Assembly (NCBI RefSeq): GCF_019139815.1
Contig: NZ_CP077079.1
Span: 1,860,001 to 1,924,000, forward strand
DNA: 64,000 bases
Direction: 5' to 3'
From: Pseudomonas asgharzadehiana
GTDB taxonomy: Bacteria; Pseudomonadota; Gammaproteobacteria; Pseudomonadales; Pseudomonadaceae
Shown: piece after piece, positions 40,384 through 49,008 of the stretch
Layout: each line of letters opens with the position of its first letter
How positions within the stretch are numbered: the first letter of the stretch is position 1
Made by a program: the position numbers and the translations under genes
The notes under the pieces: model-generated
Database searches by the model: none
What the model saw: only the letters and a program-made list of their open reading frames with translations
Told to the model about the DNA's origin: nothing

Positions 40384-40629
40384 ATGCGTGGGATTAAACG
40401 TGTTTTTCTGATGTTGGTAGTGCTAGCTGTTGCACTGATGGTTGCAGCTTTTGTGTTGGAGAACCAACAAGGCGTCTCTCTTTCGTTCCTGGGGTGGGCC
40501 ACCATGCAACTGCCAGTGGCCGTTTATGTCGTCGCTGCGCTAATCGTCGGGTTGTTGATAGGTCCCTTTTTTTGCGTATTGGCAGCCAGTGTCCGCCGTA
40601 ATAAGCGAGCGTCGGCTGCGCGCGGATAA
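40384..40629 (+). CDS. lapA: LapA-family inner membrane protein
   Basis: An 81-residue protein with two transmembrane helices (residues about 6-24 and 43-66) and the motif LENQQGVSLSFLGW between them, typical of the LapA (YciS) domain. In E. coli LapA works with LapB to tune lipopolysaccharide synthesis by controlling LpxC stability. Here lapB is not adjacent. It follows ihfB by 24 bases, so the two are likely co-transcribed. Confidence 0.82.
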   Translation: MRGIKRVFLMLVVLAVALMVAAFVLENQQGVSLSFLGWATMQLPVAVYVVAALIVGLLIGPFFCVLAASVRRNKRASAARG

Positions 40630-41126
40630 AGTTCCTCCTCGCGACCGCTTCTCCCTATGGGTTGTGTAGGGGGCTATTTTCCTTCCGGGTAATCGTCAAG
40701 TGAGGCCCGCATTATTTGGAGGGGCTCTACTGAAAGCGCGCCCTTCCTCTTGCTCAGTCGAGTTAATCGATACCTTGAGCTTAGGATTTTCTTCATAAAA
40801 ATCAGTCAGTTGCGGATAGATTGCCTAGGGTTGGCGTTATAAAAGCGCCACGTCAAGGTTCAAAGCGCACCGGTTATCGGGTAAAATGCAGCCCATCAAC
40901 GATAGCTGGCGTCTTGCGTTTTCAGTGCTAGTAGTTAGGCGGGATTCGGCCGGCGATCTGCTACTGTGAATACCCTCATATCTGTGTGAAAACTCCTCCA
41001 GTTTTGTGTTCGAACAAATGCCGAGGCAGCAATTAATCGGCTCGCGATCAATTCTATTTGCGGGTCTTGTCTTTAAGCAATATTTGGCTTAAGCCCAGTA
41101 AGCAAAAGAATTTTACGGTGAGCGCG
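40630..41126. other. Region before the O-antigen locus
   Basis: About 500 bases with no intact gene. In P. aeruginosa a wzz chain-length gene occupies this place; none is present here. A short relic resembling a LysR effector domain lies at 40756-40821 (minus strand). A TAAAAT at about 40881 could be a -10 element for the O-antigen transcript. No clear JUMPstart/ops (GGCGGTAG) element was found. Confidence 0.5.
40756..40821 (-). pseudogene. Possible LysR-regulator relic (22 codons)
   Basis: The minus-strand reading IYPQLTDFYEENPKLKVSI resembles the start of a LysR effector domain (a leucine/proline step followed by FYxxxPxLxLxL). A stop precedes it and homology ends after it. The stretch is too short to be certain. 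Confidence 0.25.
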
Positions 41127-42272
41127 ATGCAGATTCCATTTAATAAACCACCCTATACGGGTAACGAAGATCAATATGTAATACGTGCCATGCGCAGTGC
41201 CAAGATGTCTGGTGACGGTGAGTTTACCATTGGTTGTCAGCGTTGGTTTGAGAAAACATTCTCTTGTGAAAAAGCGTTATTGACACCTTCGTGCACTCAA
41301 GCGCTCGAAATGGCTGCTATCTTGATAGATATACAGCCGGGTGACGAAGTCATCATGCCAAGCTATACCTTTGTAAGTACTGCTAACGCATTTGTACTTC
41401 GAGGCGCGAAGATTGTTTTTGTAGATATTCGGCCAGACACAATGAATATTGATGAAACGCTTATCGAAGCGGCGATCACTACAAAAACTAAGGCGATTGT
41501 GCCCGTTCATTATGCCGGTGTTGCCTGTGACATGGATGCGATCATGGATATTGCGCAGCGACATGACTTGTTTGTCGTGGAAGATGCTGCTCAGGGCATG
41601 ATGTCGACTTATAAAGGGCGTTGGCTAGGGACCATCGGGCATTTGGCTGCTTATAGTTTTCATGAAACAAAAAACTACACCAGTGGCGGTGAAGGTGGTT
41701 TGTTGTTAATCAATGATAAGCGCTTTATTGGTCGCGCCGAAATCATTAGGGAAAAGGGTACTAATCGCAGCCAGTTCTTTAGAGGTATGATTGATAAATA
41801 TACATGGGTTGATATTGGTAGTAGTTATTTGCCGGGGGAATTGCAGGCCGCTTATTTATTTGGGCAATTAGAATACGCGACGCTCATTAATGATTCTAGA
41901 CTCAGTATTTGGCAGCACTACCGTACGGCCTTCGCAGAGTTGGCGGCGACGGGACTGATTGAAGTTCCGACCATTCCAAATGGCTGTGTGGCCAATGCGC
42001 ATATGTTTTATATCAAAGTAAAAGATATCGCTGCACGCGGGGCAGTTCTCAGCCATTTGAAGGATGCCAGCGTGGGGGCGGTTTTTCATTATGTTCCACT
42101 TCACAGCGCGCCTGCAGGTGTTTTGCTCGGTCGATTCAACGGTGAAGACCGTTTTACTACCAGGGAAAGCGAGCGTCTTATTCGTTTGCCTGTCTGGCAT
42201 GGTATGACAGAGGCTGAGATCCAGCATGTTATCAATTCCGTGATAGGTGCAGTTAATGCCCTCGGCCGGTAA
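41127..42272 (+). CDS. wecE: dTDP-4-amino-4,6-dideoxygalactose transaminase (WecE/RffA)
   Basis: A 381-residue sugar aminotransferase of the DegT/DnrJ/EryC1/StrS family. Long stretches are nearly identical to E. coli WecE (GDEVIMPSYTFVSTANAFVLRGAKIVF; VVEDAAQG; IIREKGTNRSQFFRG; YTWVDIGSSYL). The PLP lysine is Lys182 in FHETKNYTSGGEGG. It converts dTDP-4-keto-6-deoxyglucose to dTDP-Fuc4N. No rmlA/rmlB or wecD acetyltransferase is found in the window, so the precursor must come from elsewhere and the amine may be acylated by another enzyme. The start is the ATG at 41127. First gene of the O-antigen locus, overlapping wzx. Confidence 0.88.
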   Translation: MQIPFNKPPYTGNEDQYVIRAMRSAKMSGDGEFTIGCQRWFEKTFSCEKALLTPSCTQALEMAAILIDIQPGDEVIMPSYTFVSTANAFVLRGAKIVFVDIRPDTMNIDETLIEAAITTKTKAIVPVHYAGVACDMDAIMDIAQRHDLFVVEDAAQGMMSTYKGRWLGTIGHLAAYSFHETKNYTSGGEGGLLLINDKRFIGRAEIIREKGTNRSQFFRGMIDKYTWVDIGSSYLPGELQAAYLFGQLEYATLINDSRLSIWQHYRTAFAELAATGLIEVPTIPNGCVANAHMFYIKVKDIAARGAVLSHLKDASVGAVFHYVPLHSAPAGVLLGRFNGEDRFTTRESERLIRLPVWHGMTEAEIQHVINSVIGAVNALGR

Positions 42273-43536
42273 GTTGGATGGCTCAAACCGAGGTATGCTG
42301 ATCGGCGCCTTTTTTACAAGCGCTGCTCAAGCGTCAAAGATATTGGTTGGCTTCTGTTTACTAAAATTAATCGCCGTGTACATGGGGGCGGATGGCCTCG
42401 GCAAGCTGGGTCATTTCATGAGCTTGGTATCTATCGCTGTGTTGCTGGCAGGGGGCGGTATAAGCCACGGCGTAATCAAGTACGTCGCGGAGTTTAAAGA
42501 AAGTCATTTTAAAATGTACAAATTGTTCTCGACGTCAATATTCTACGCCTTGGGTTTTTGCCTTGTGGCGTTTGTTTTTCTGCTTGTTTTTTCAGAAAAA
42601 ATTTCGACGCTAATATTCGGGCGGCGTGAAGACTTCTGGATTGTTATAGTGCTGGCCTTTGCTCAATTTGTATTTGCGTTCAATATTTTGTTCTCCGGTT
42701 TTTTTAACGGTCTAGGGAAACTGAAGGTAAACGCCAGCGTTCAGGTTATTTCCAATATTCTTGTGCTCCCCATAATCTGGTGGTTAATTTCTGCATGGGG
42801 TGTGTCTGGTGCAGCGATGGCAATGGTGTCATTGTTTACCATGCCCGCGCTCATTTCTTTGTTTTTTCTGAGGAGGATGTCGATTTTCAGAATGGTCAAG
42901 TGGCAGAAGTTTGATATAACACTTGGCAGGAATTTTTCCCGATTCGGATTGATGCTGCTTGTCAGCGCCTTAATGTTTCCAGTGGTCGAAATAATCATCA
43001 GGGAATCGCTAATAACGCAGGTGGGCTATGCCCAGGCGGGAATTTGGCAAGGGAGTATCAAGCTCTCGAGCGCGTATATTGGTTTTTTCAGCGTTTTTTT
43101 AGCATCATATTACATGCCGCTGGTGTCATCGACTCAAGATAAAGCAGCGGTTAAAGCCCAGGTAGTGAAATTTCTTCTATTGGTAATGGCGGCTTTCTTA
43201 GCTGGCGGTAGTGTTCTTTATTTTGGGCGTAGTTTTTTTATCCCAGCATTATTATCTTCCGAATTTCATGAATTGGAAGGCTATATAATTTATCAGTTGA
43301 TTGGCGATTTTTTTAAAGTCTCTGCTTATGTTGTTGGTTTCGTCGCGGTGGCGAAGGCGGCAACGAAACTATATATCTTGGCTGAAGTGCTGCAGGCGCT
43401 ACTTTTTATCGGCTTGACATTTACTGTAGGGCGCGAAGTGGGTGGGGTGCACGGTGTCATGTATGCTTACATGCTAGCATATATCATATACTTTATGATT
43501 TCGATGGCCGGTTTTATTTATTGGGCACGTAACTGA
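42256..43536 (+). CDS. wzx: O-antigen flippase, WzxE-like
   Basis: A 426-residue integral membrane protein with about 12 helices, of the MATE/MVF-related Wzx flippases. The first segment (ILVGFCLLKLIAVYMGADGLGKLGHFMSLVSI, then GGGISHGVIKYVAEFKES) follows the N-terminus of WzxE, the enterobacterial common antigen flippase. It moves undecaprenyl-linked repeat units to the periplasm. The chosen ATG at 42256 overlaps wecE by 17 bases; an ATG at 42295 is possible. Sharing the wecE-wzxE order with the E. coli common antigen cluster suggests that it prefers a unit containing Fuc4N. Base composition is clearly richer in A+T than the flanks. Confidence 0.82.
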   Translation: MPSAGKLDGSNRGMLIGAFFTSAAQASKILVGFCLLKLIAVYMGADGLGKLGHFMSLVSIAVLLAGGGISHGVIKYVAEFKESHFKMYKLFSTSIFYALGFCLVAFVFLLVFSEKISTLIFGRREDFWIVIVLAFAQFVFAFNILFSGFFNGLGKLKVNASVQVISNILVLPIIWWLISAWGVSGAAMAMVSLFTMPALISLFFLRRMSIFRMVKWQKFDITLGRNFSRFGLMLLVSALMFPVVEIIIRESLITQVGYAQAGIWQGSIKLSSAYIGFFSVFLASYYMPLVSSTQDKAAVKAQVVKFLLLVMAAFLAGGSVLYFGRSFFIPALLSSEFHELEGYIIYQLIGDFFKVSAYVVGFVAVAKAATKLYILAEVLQALLFIGLTFTVGREVGGVHGVMYAYMLAYIIYFMISMAGFIYWARN

Positions 43537-44651
43537 TGGGCATGCAGTTTTTTCTCCCGCTGTATCTCGTATTCGGATTTCTGGTCATCGTCGCCGCGTG
43601 GGACATACTGGGTGAACAGAAACTGCCGCAAGCGGTTGTTTCTGCTCTGATGGGGGTGCCGCTTTTCCTATTGGCAACCTTCAGGGTGGCCGGTGTGGGC
43701 AATGACGATCTTGCTTACCTGACAATGCTGCATGAAATTCCTTCAATTTTGGAATGCAGCAATATTTATTGTGATTACAGCTATACAACATTTAATATCG
43801 AATTCGGTTTCTTTATGCTTCTCTCAACGCTCGCGGCGTTAGCGAGAAACTCTTATATTTTATTTGGGGTCAGTTCACTGGCGGCGATAAGTTTCAATGT
43901 TAGGAGTATTCGGTATTTCTCTCCTTACTTTGCCTTGGGTATGCTGATTTACTTTACGCATTTTTATCTTGCGAAGGACTTGAACGCGATACGTCTGGGG
44001 ATAGCCTCTGGCATAGTATTTTTAGCCGCGACGTATCTTCATAAAAAACAATATATGCTGTTGGCGTTTTATCTTGCGCTGGCGATGACTGTACACGTGT
44101 CGTCGGCTTTTTTTATAGTTCCTGTCGTGTTGTATATGCTCAGGCCAACACGCGTGATGTATCTGTTGCTCACGGTAGTTCTTGTTTTTATGACATCCTT
44201 TGTTGACTCGAAATGGTTGTTGCGGCAAATGGCGTTCATCAGTTTTATCAGTGAAAAAATTGACTCATATCTAACCACTGAAAAGTACGGCTACGCATTG
44301 CCACTTTTTGATATGGTCAATATTAAGAATTTACTTCTGATTATAGCTGGGTGGGTGTGGTGGAAAAAGCTGGAGGTAAGCTATCCCACTTTCAATCTCG
44401 TTTTCTGCGTTTTTTATTGTGCGACGTTCTTGCGAATTGTCTTGGGCGACTTTGCAATTCTTGCAGGTCGCGGGTACGCGAGTATATCAATGTTTGAATA
44501 TATACTGTTGCCTATGATTGCAGTGCATCTTTTTGGCAAGAGAAATGGCTTCTTGATTGTCGCTGTCTACGCCCTCGGTGCACTTTATTTGAATCTGAGC
44601 AGCAATTTAAGGTGGACGGGCGGTTCTGAAATTTTTTTTGATTTTTTATAA
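43536..44651 (+). CDS. wzy: EpsG-family polysaccharide polymerase (Wzy)
   Basis: A 371-residue protein with about ten transmembrane helices and little else recognisable, apart from the EpsG-type pattern: GNDDLAYLTM in the first large loop, VRSIRYFSPYFALGMLIYFTHFYLAKDLNAIRLGIASGIVFLA, and VHVSSAFFIVPVVLY. EpsG proteins act as Wzy-type polymerases of repeat units. It starts within the wzx stop (TGATG), is rich in A+T and has many rare codons, as usual for serotype-specific wzy genes. It is the only polymerase candidate in the locus. Confidence 0.75.
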   Translation: MGMQFFLPLYLVFGFLVIVAAWDILGEQKLPQAVVSALMGVPLFLLATFRVAGVGNDDLAYLTMLHEIPSILECSNIYCDYSYTTFNIEFGFFMLLSTLAALARNSYILFGVSSLAAISFNVRSIRYFSPYFALGMLIYFTHFYLAKDLNAIRLGIASGIVFLAATYLHKKQYMLLAFYLALAMTVHVSSAFFIVPVVLYMLRPTRVMYLLLTVVLVFMTSFVDSKWLLRQMAFISFISEKIDSYLTTEKYGYALPLFDMVNIKNLLLIIAGWVWWKKLEVSYPTFNLVFCVFYCATFLRIVLGDFAILAGRGYASISMFEYILLPMIAVHLFGKRNGFLIVAVYALGALYLNLSSNLRWTGGSEIFFDFL

Positions 44652-44668
44652 TTTTTCTCGGTGAGTGT

Positions 44669-45880
44669 ATGAAGAATATTTTGCTTGTATTGGGTGGCTT
44701 GGCCATTGGTGGCGTTGAGACCTATGTTGTCAGGTTGTCTAAATACCTCAGTCAGTCCGGGTGTAATGTAACAGTTACATTACTTTCGAATAAGTATGAC
44801 GCAGGCCTGTTCAATGAGTTGTCTAATTACGCTACAGTCAATATCGTAGAACATCTGCCATTTTTTCCTGCGTCCAGTTGGATAAATGCGCTGTTGCCCG
44901 TGCCAAAGGATCCGGTTATATACGATGTCGTGCATGTGGTGGACGTGTTAACGTTGGCTTATGTTTTTTTGAATAAGGCGCGGTTGAAGTTCACTTTCCT
45001 TAGTATTGGTATCTATCACTCTATGGAAATCAGTTGGTGGCGGGGTCGAAATATATATTTCAGAAAGAAAATGCTCGAATTGTATGATAAAAACGTCCAC
45101 TTGACGCTGTTTCCTAATGAGCGAACCGCGGAGATGGCAGCGGCGCTTTCTAATGTCGATGTGGCGACGCTGGATGTATTGCCGCTGGGGGTATCCTTTG
45201 AAAGCTATAGTACTCGTCAGCCACTTCAGTCGTCTCTGCGCATCGTTTCCATAGGCCGTTTAGTCGATTTTAAAGTTTATAATAAGCATGTCATCGCACA
45301 GCTGTCAGAGCTTCGTAAACGTGCAAATTTTGAGTATTTTATCTACGGCGCCGGTCCAGAGCACGCTGCGCTTATCTCGCTGGCTGAGACATGCGGTGTC
45401 AGTGATTATGTGCACTTTATGGGCGAAGTGGAGTATGCCGAGCTCCCCAGCATTTTCGACGGCGCGTTTTGTTTCGTGGGCTCTGGTACGACGATCATTG
45501 AAGCATCTGCAGCCGGTATTCCTTCGGTGGTGGGCATTGAATCCATAGAGTTACCGCTGACGTGTGGTCTATTTTCGGATGTCTCAGGGTATTCCTACAA
45601 CGAAGTGTCAGCGACTACAGTGAGAGTAGGGATTCGGGAAACAATCGAGATGTTACATAGTATGAGTCCTGAGGGATACAGCGAAGTTTCTGATAAACAT
45701 CGGCAAAAAGCCAAATCGTTTGATATCGTTGAAACATCAAAGCGGTTTGTTGAGCTGTCTAATCGGACCCCTGTATTTGATATTTCAATTAATCGCTGGG
45801 TTGCCATGTTGTCATTTGTCAAGTCAGTTATTCTTCAGGGGCCTAAAGCGCTTAAGTCCCGATTTGATAGTGTGGGATGA
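44669..45880 (+). CDS. GT4-type glycosyltransferase
   Basis: A 403-residue GT-B fold transferase. The N-terminal half begins with LVLGGLAIGGVETYVVRLSKYLSQSG, the acceptor-side GGxExxV loop of GT4 enzymes. The C-terminal half holds ISIGRL-like and EYFIYGAGPEHAAL segments and an SGTTIIEASAAGIPSVV donor-binding region in place of the canonical E-x7-E. It sits between wzy and a WbuB-like transferase. With WbpL it would complete three transfer steps; Fuc4N is the most likely donor by elimination, an inference only. Composition is rich in A+T. Confidence 0.75.
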   Translation: MKNILLVLGGLAIGGVETYVVRLSKYLSQSGCNVTVTLLSNKYDAGLFNELSNYATVNIVEHLPFFPASSWINALLPVPKDPVIYDVVHVVDVLTLAYVFLNKARLKFTFLSIGIYHSMEISWWRGRNIYFRKKMLELYDKNVHLTLFPNERTAEMAAALSNVDVATLDVLPLGVSFESYSTRQPLQSSLRIVSIGRLVDFKVYNKHVIAQLSELRKRANFEYFIYGAGPEHAALISLAETCGVSDYVHFMGEVEYAELPSIFDGAFCFVGSGTTIIEASAAGIPSVVGIESIELPLTCGLFSDVSGYSYNEVSATTVRVGIRETIEMLHSMSPEGYSEVSDKHRQKAKSFDIVETSKRFVELSNRTPVFDISINRWVAMLSFVKSVILQGPKALKSRFDSVG

Positions 45881-45881
45881 T

Positions 45882-47117
45882 ATGTCTTTGAATATAGCGA
45901 TTGTCACTCAGTATTTTTATCCTGAGAGCTTCATTATCAATGATGTTGCCGAGGAGTTGGCGTGCTTCGGGCACACTGTTGAAGTCTTTACAGGACAACC
46001 TAATTATCCCGAAGGCGATACCTACAAAGGTTATGACTCCACTGCTTGTAGTGAGCAGATCTACAAGGACAGAGTAAAAGTTCATAGGGTTCCGTTGAGG
46101 CCCAGAAAGTCAGGTGGCGCTAAAAACTTGCTTCTCAACTACCTTTCCTTTGTGGCAAATGGCGTTAGGTACTTCCCGAAACAAAACGCTGGTAAGCAAT
46201 TTGACGCAATCATCGTTTTTGCGGTTTCGCCGATTACAGCAGCTATTCCTGCCATCGTGTTAAAACGTTCCAGCAAGGCTCACTTGATGGTTTGGGTGCA
46301 GGATTTGTGGCCGGAAACGCTCAAGGCAACAGGGTTTATCAAAAATCCAATGCTGTTGAAGGCAATAGGTGTCTTGGTGCGTTTTATCTACGCACGGGCG
46401 GACACGGTCCTGGTTCAATCTGAAGCGTTCATTTCCTCTGCGTCCAAGTACGTGGCGAAAGACAAGCTCGTCTACTACCCCAACTCTTACCGCGTTGCAG
46501 CCACGCAAGCGAATGCTGTTGATGGCGTGCCGCTTGAGGTCCGCCAGTTATTGCTGTCGAATTTTTGCGTGGTCTTTGCCGGGAACCTTGGGTTTGCACA
46601 GTCCTTGGAGACTATTGTCGATGCCGCCAAGGCTCTGGTGCACCTGGATTGCAAGATTGTCGTGGTGGGCAGTGGTAGCCGTTTGGATTGGATGCAGGAA
46701 CAAAAACGCCAGCACCATCTGCACAATCTGGAACTCGTAGGCCGTTTGCCCTCCTCAGCTATGCCCGAATTGTTCGCAAAAAGTGGGGCGTTACTGGTGA
46801 CACTCAAGCGAGAAGAGATATTCGCATTGACCATACCCAGTAAGATCCAAGCCTATATGGCAGCAGGCAAGCCTATTCTGGCTGCTCTGGATGGCGAAGG
46901 GGCCAGGATTTTGGCCCAGGCGGGGGCTGGCTTATGTTCGCAAGCAGAGGATGCCGCAGCGCTGGCCAAGAACATTGAGGCGCTCTACGAGGCTACGCCG
47001 GAAAAAAGAGCCGCCTACGGAGCGGCGGCATTCAGGTTTTTCTGTGACAATTACGAAATGAAGACGCAATGCCATCGATTGGTACAAATTATTGAAAACC
47101 GTATTGCCAACTCTTAG
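45882..47117 (+). CDS. wbuB: WbuB-family glycosyltransferase (L-FucNAc/L-QuiNAc transfer)
   Basis: A 411-residue GT4 enzyme: IVTQYFYPESFIINDVAEELACFGHTVEVFTGQPNYPEG at the N-terminus and the donor-site segment EIFALTIPSKIQAYMAAGKPILAALDGEGA, both characteristic of WbuB-like transferases that usually travel with the genes making UDP-L-FucNAc or UDP-L-QuiNAc. Such a gene set follows directly here. The ATG at 45882 lies just after the previous stop; the longer reading upstream overlaps the preceding gene and lacks homology. Confidence 0.78.
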   Translation: MSLNIAIVTQYFYPESFIINDVAEELACFGHTVEVFTGQPNYPEGDTYKGYDSTACSEQIYKDRVKVHRVPLRPRKSGGAKNLLLNYLSFVANGVRYFPKQNAGKQFDAIIVFAVSPITAAIPAIVLKRSSKAHLMVWVQDLWPETLKATGFIKNPMLLKAIGVLVRFIYARADTVLVQSEAFISSASKYVAKDKLVYYPNSYRVAATQANAVDGVPLEVRQLLLSNFCVVFAGNLGFAQSLETIVDAAKALVHLDCKIVVVGSGSRLDWMQEQKRQHHLHNLELVGRLPSSAMPELFAKSGALLVTLKREEIFALTIPSKIQAYMAAGKPILAALDGEGARILAQAGAGLCSQAEDAAALAKNIEALYEATPEKRAAYGAAAFRFFCDNYEMKTQCHRLVQIIENRIANS

Positions 47118-47126
47118 AGATCAATC

Positions 47127-47984
47127 ATGAAAATATTAGTGCTGGGCGTGACGGGAATGCTTGGAAGTACCGTGTTCAAGTACATTTCCAATCACACTTC
47201 ACATAGCGTTTTCGGTACTATGCGTGGCAAAGGCGGGGCCAATTACTTCGAAGAGAAGCACGCGTGCTGCTTTTATTCGGATGTTGATGTTTTGGATTAC
47301 GAGTCTTTGGTAGCGGTGTTTGAAAAAAACCGTCCTGACGTGGTGATCAACTGTGTCGGCCTGATCAAGCAATTAGCCCAAGCCAAAGATCCCCTGTCGA
47401 CGCTGCCGCTCAATTCAATGCTGCCGCATCGCCTGTCCAAGTTATGCCAATTGATTAACGCACGGCTGATTCATATCAGTACCGACTGCGTATTTACTGG
47501 AACGAAGGGCATGTACCTCGAATCCGATACGTCGGATGCAGTGGACCTTTACGGTAAATCCAAATTCATTGGTGAGGTGAATGATCAGCCTCATGCGATA
47601 ACGTTGCGCACTTCGATTATTGGCCATGAGTTAGCAAGTAGTGCATCTCTGGTCGACTGGTTTCTGTCCCAGGAAGGTTCGGTAAAGGGCTTCACGAAAG
47701 CTATTTTTTCCGGTGTGCCTACCGTAGAGCTGGCTCGTATCATCGCTGAGTTTGTACTGCCAAAACCAGAGTTATCCGGTCTTTATCACGTCTCTGCCAA
47801 ACCAATTGATAAATTTACGCTGCTGACCGAAATCGCTAAGGTCTACCAGAAAAATATCGATATTATTCCCGATAACCAATTAGCGATCGATCGTTCCCTT
47901 GACTCGACGCGCTTTCGGGAGGCCGTGGGTTATAATCCGCCGTCATGGCCGGAGCTGATTCAGTTTATGCGCGCACAGCGATAA
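47127..47984 (+). CDS. RmlD-type SDR reductase for a UDP-L-6-deoxyhexosamine
   Basis: A 285-residue extended short-chain reductase. The cofactor motif GVTGMLGS is near residue 7, HISTDCVFTG and the YGKSK catalytic pair are present, as in dTDP-4-dehydrorhamnose reductase. It lies directly before a WbjB/FnlA-like dehydratase and a 2-epimerase. The L-FucNAc reductases (FnlB/WbjC/CapF) carry a C-terminal cupin domain and run to about 370 residues, whereas this protein stops before that. The single-domain form matches the reductase of the UDP-L-QuiNAc pathway (WbvR type), so L-QuiNAc is the more likely end product. Confidence 0.75.
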   Translation: MKILVLGVTGMLGSTVFKYISNHTSHSVFGTMRGKGGANYFEEKHACCFYSDVDVLDYESLVAVFEKNRPDVVINCVGLIKQLAQAKDPLSTLPLNSMLPHRLSKLCQLINARLIHISTDCVFTGTKGMYLESDTSDAVDLYGKSKFIGEVNDQPHAITLRTSIIGHELASSASLVDWFLSQEGSVKGFTKAIFSGVPTVELARIIAEFVLPKPELSGLYHVSAKPIDKFTLLTEIAKVYQKNIDIIPDNQLAIDRSLDSTRFREAVGYNPPSWPELIQFMRAQR

Positions 47985-47997
47985 ATTAGGAGGTTTT

Positions 47998-49008
47998 ATG
48001 TTTGATAACAAAATTTTGATGATTACCGGTGGCACTGGTTCTTTCGGTAATACCGTTTTAAAGCGCTTTCTCGACACCCAAGTAAAAGAAATTCGGGTAT
48101 TCAGTCGCGACGAGAAAAAACAGGAAGATATGCGCATTGCGTTGGGCAATGACAAAGTCAAGTTCTATATTGGTGATGTGCGTGACTACGCGAGCATTTC
48201 CCAAGCCATGGTGGGCGTCAATTATATCTTTCACGCGGCGGCACTCAAGCAGGTTCCGTCCTGTGAGTTTTACCCAATGGAGGCTGTCAAAACCAACGTT
48301 CTGGGTACAGAGAACGTGCTCAACGCGGCCATTGCGAACAATGTAGAACGTGTCGTGGTGTTGAGCACTGACAAAGCGGTGTACCCGATCAACGCCATGG
48401 GTATTTCCAAGGCTATGGCGGAAAAGCTGGTGGTTGCCAAGTCCAGAATGATCCCACAAGGCGGCCCGGTTATTTGCTCCACGCGTTACGGCAATGTCAT
48501 GGCCTCGCGGGGTTCGGTCATCCCGTTGTTCGTCAATCAGCTGAAACAAGGCGGCGAATTGACGGTTACCGATCCCAATATGACCCGCTTCTTGATGTCG
48601 CTGGAAGACTCCGTGGACTTGGTGTTGCATGCTTTCGAGTTTGCCGAGCAAGGCGATATTTTCGTGCAAAAGGCTCCGGCCTCTACGGTAGAGGATTTGG
48701 CGCAAGCGCTGAAAGAACTGTTCAAGCGTTTAAATGCGATTAAAGTTATTGGCACTCGACACGGTGAGAAACTTTATGAGTCGCTGATTTCGCGGGAGGA
48801 AATGGCCAAGGCCGAGGACATGGGGCGCTACTATCGGATTCCGGCGGATAATCGCGACTTGAATTATGAGAAGTACTTTGTCGAAGGCGAAACGCATATT
48901 TCCGAGTTGGATGATTACACCTCCCATAATACAGAACGTTTGGACGTCGAAGGTGTTAAAACGCTGTTGTTGAAGTTGGAGTTTATTCAGGAGCAGCTCA
49001 ATGCTTAA
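47998..49008 (+). CDS. UDP-GlcNAc 4,6-dehydratase/5-epimerase (FnlA/WbjB/WbvB type)
   Basis: A 336-residue extended SDR starting with LMITGGTGSFGNTVLKRFL. The catalytic Tyr of ordinary SDRs is Met here (NAMGISKAMAEKL), the Ser-Met-Lys arrangement known for the inverting dehydratases of this group. It converts UDP-GlcNAc to the 4-keto-6-deoxy-L-hexulose that leads to UDP-L-FucNAc or UDP-L-QuiNAc. AGGAGG precedes the ATG, a very strong ribosome site. It overlaps the 2-epimerase gene by eight bases. Confidence 0.87.
   Translation: MFDNKILMITGGTGSFGNTVLKRFLDTQVKEIRVFSRDEKKQEDMRIALGNDKVKFYIGDVRDYASISQAMVGVNYIFHAAALKQVPSCEFYPMEAVKTNVLGTENVLNAAIANNVERVVVLSTDKAVYPINAMGISKAMAEKLVVAKSRMIPQGGPVICSTRYGNVMASRGSVIPLFVNQLKQGGELTVTDPNMTRFLMSLEDSVDLVLHAFEFAEQGDIFVQKAPASTVEDLAQALKELFKRLNAIKVIGTRHGEKLYESLISREEMAKAEDMGRYYRIPADNRDLNYEKYFVEGETHISELDDYTSHNTERLDVEGVKTLLLKLEFIQEQLNA

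Noticed and set aside
40860..41050. Possible JUMPstart/ops element before the O-antigen genes
   Set aside because: No GGCGGTAG-type core is present; the nearest similar bases are scattered and not in the expected order.
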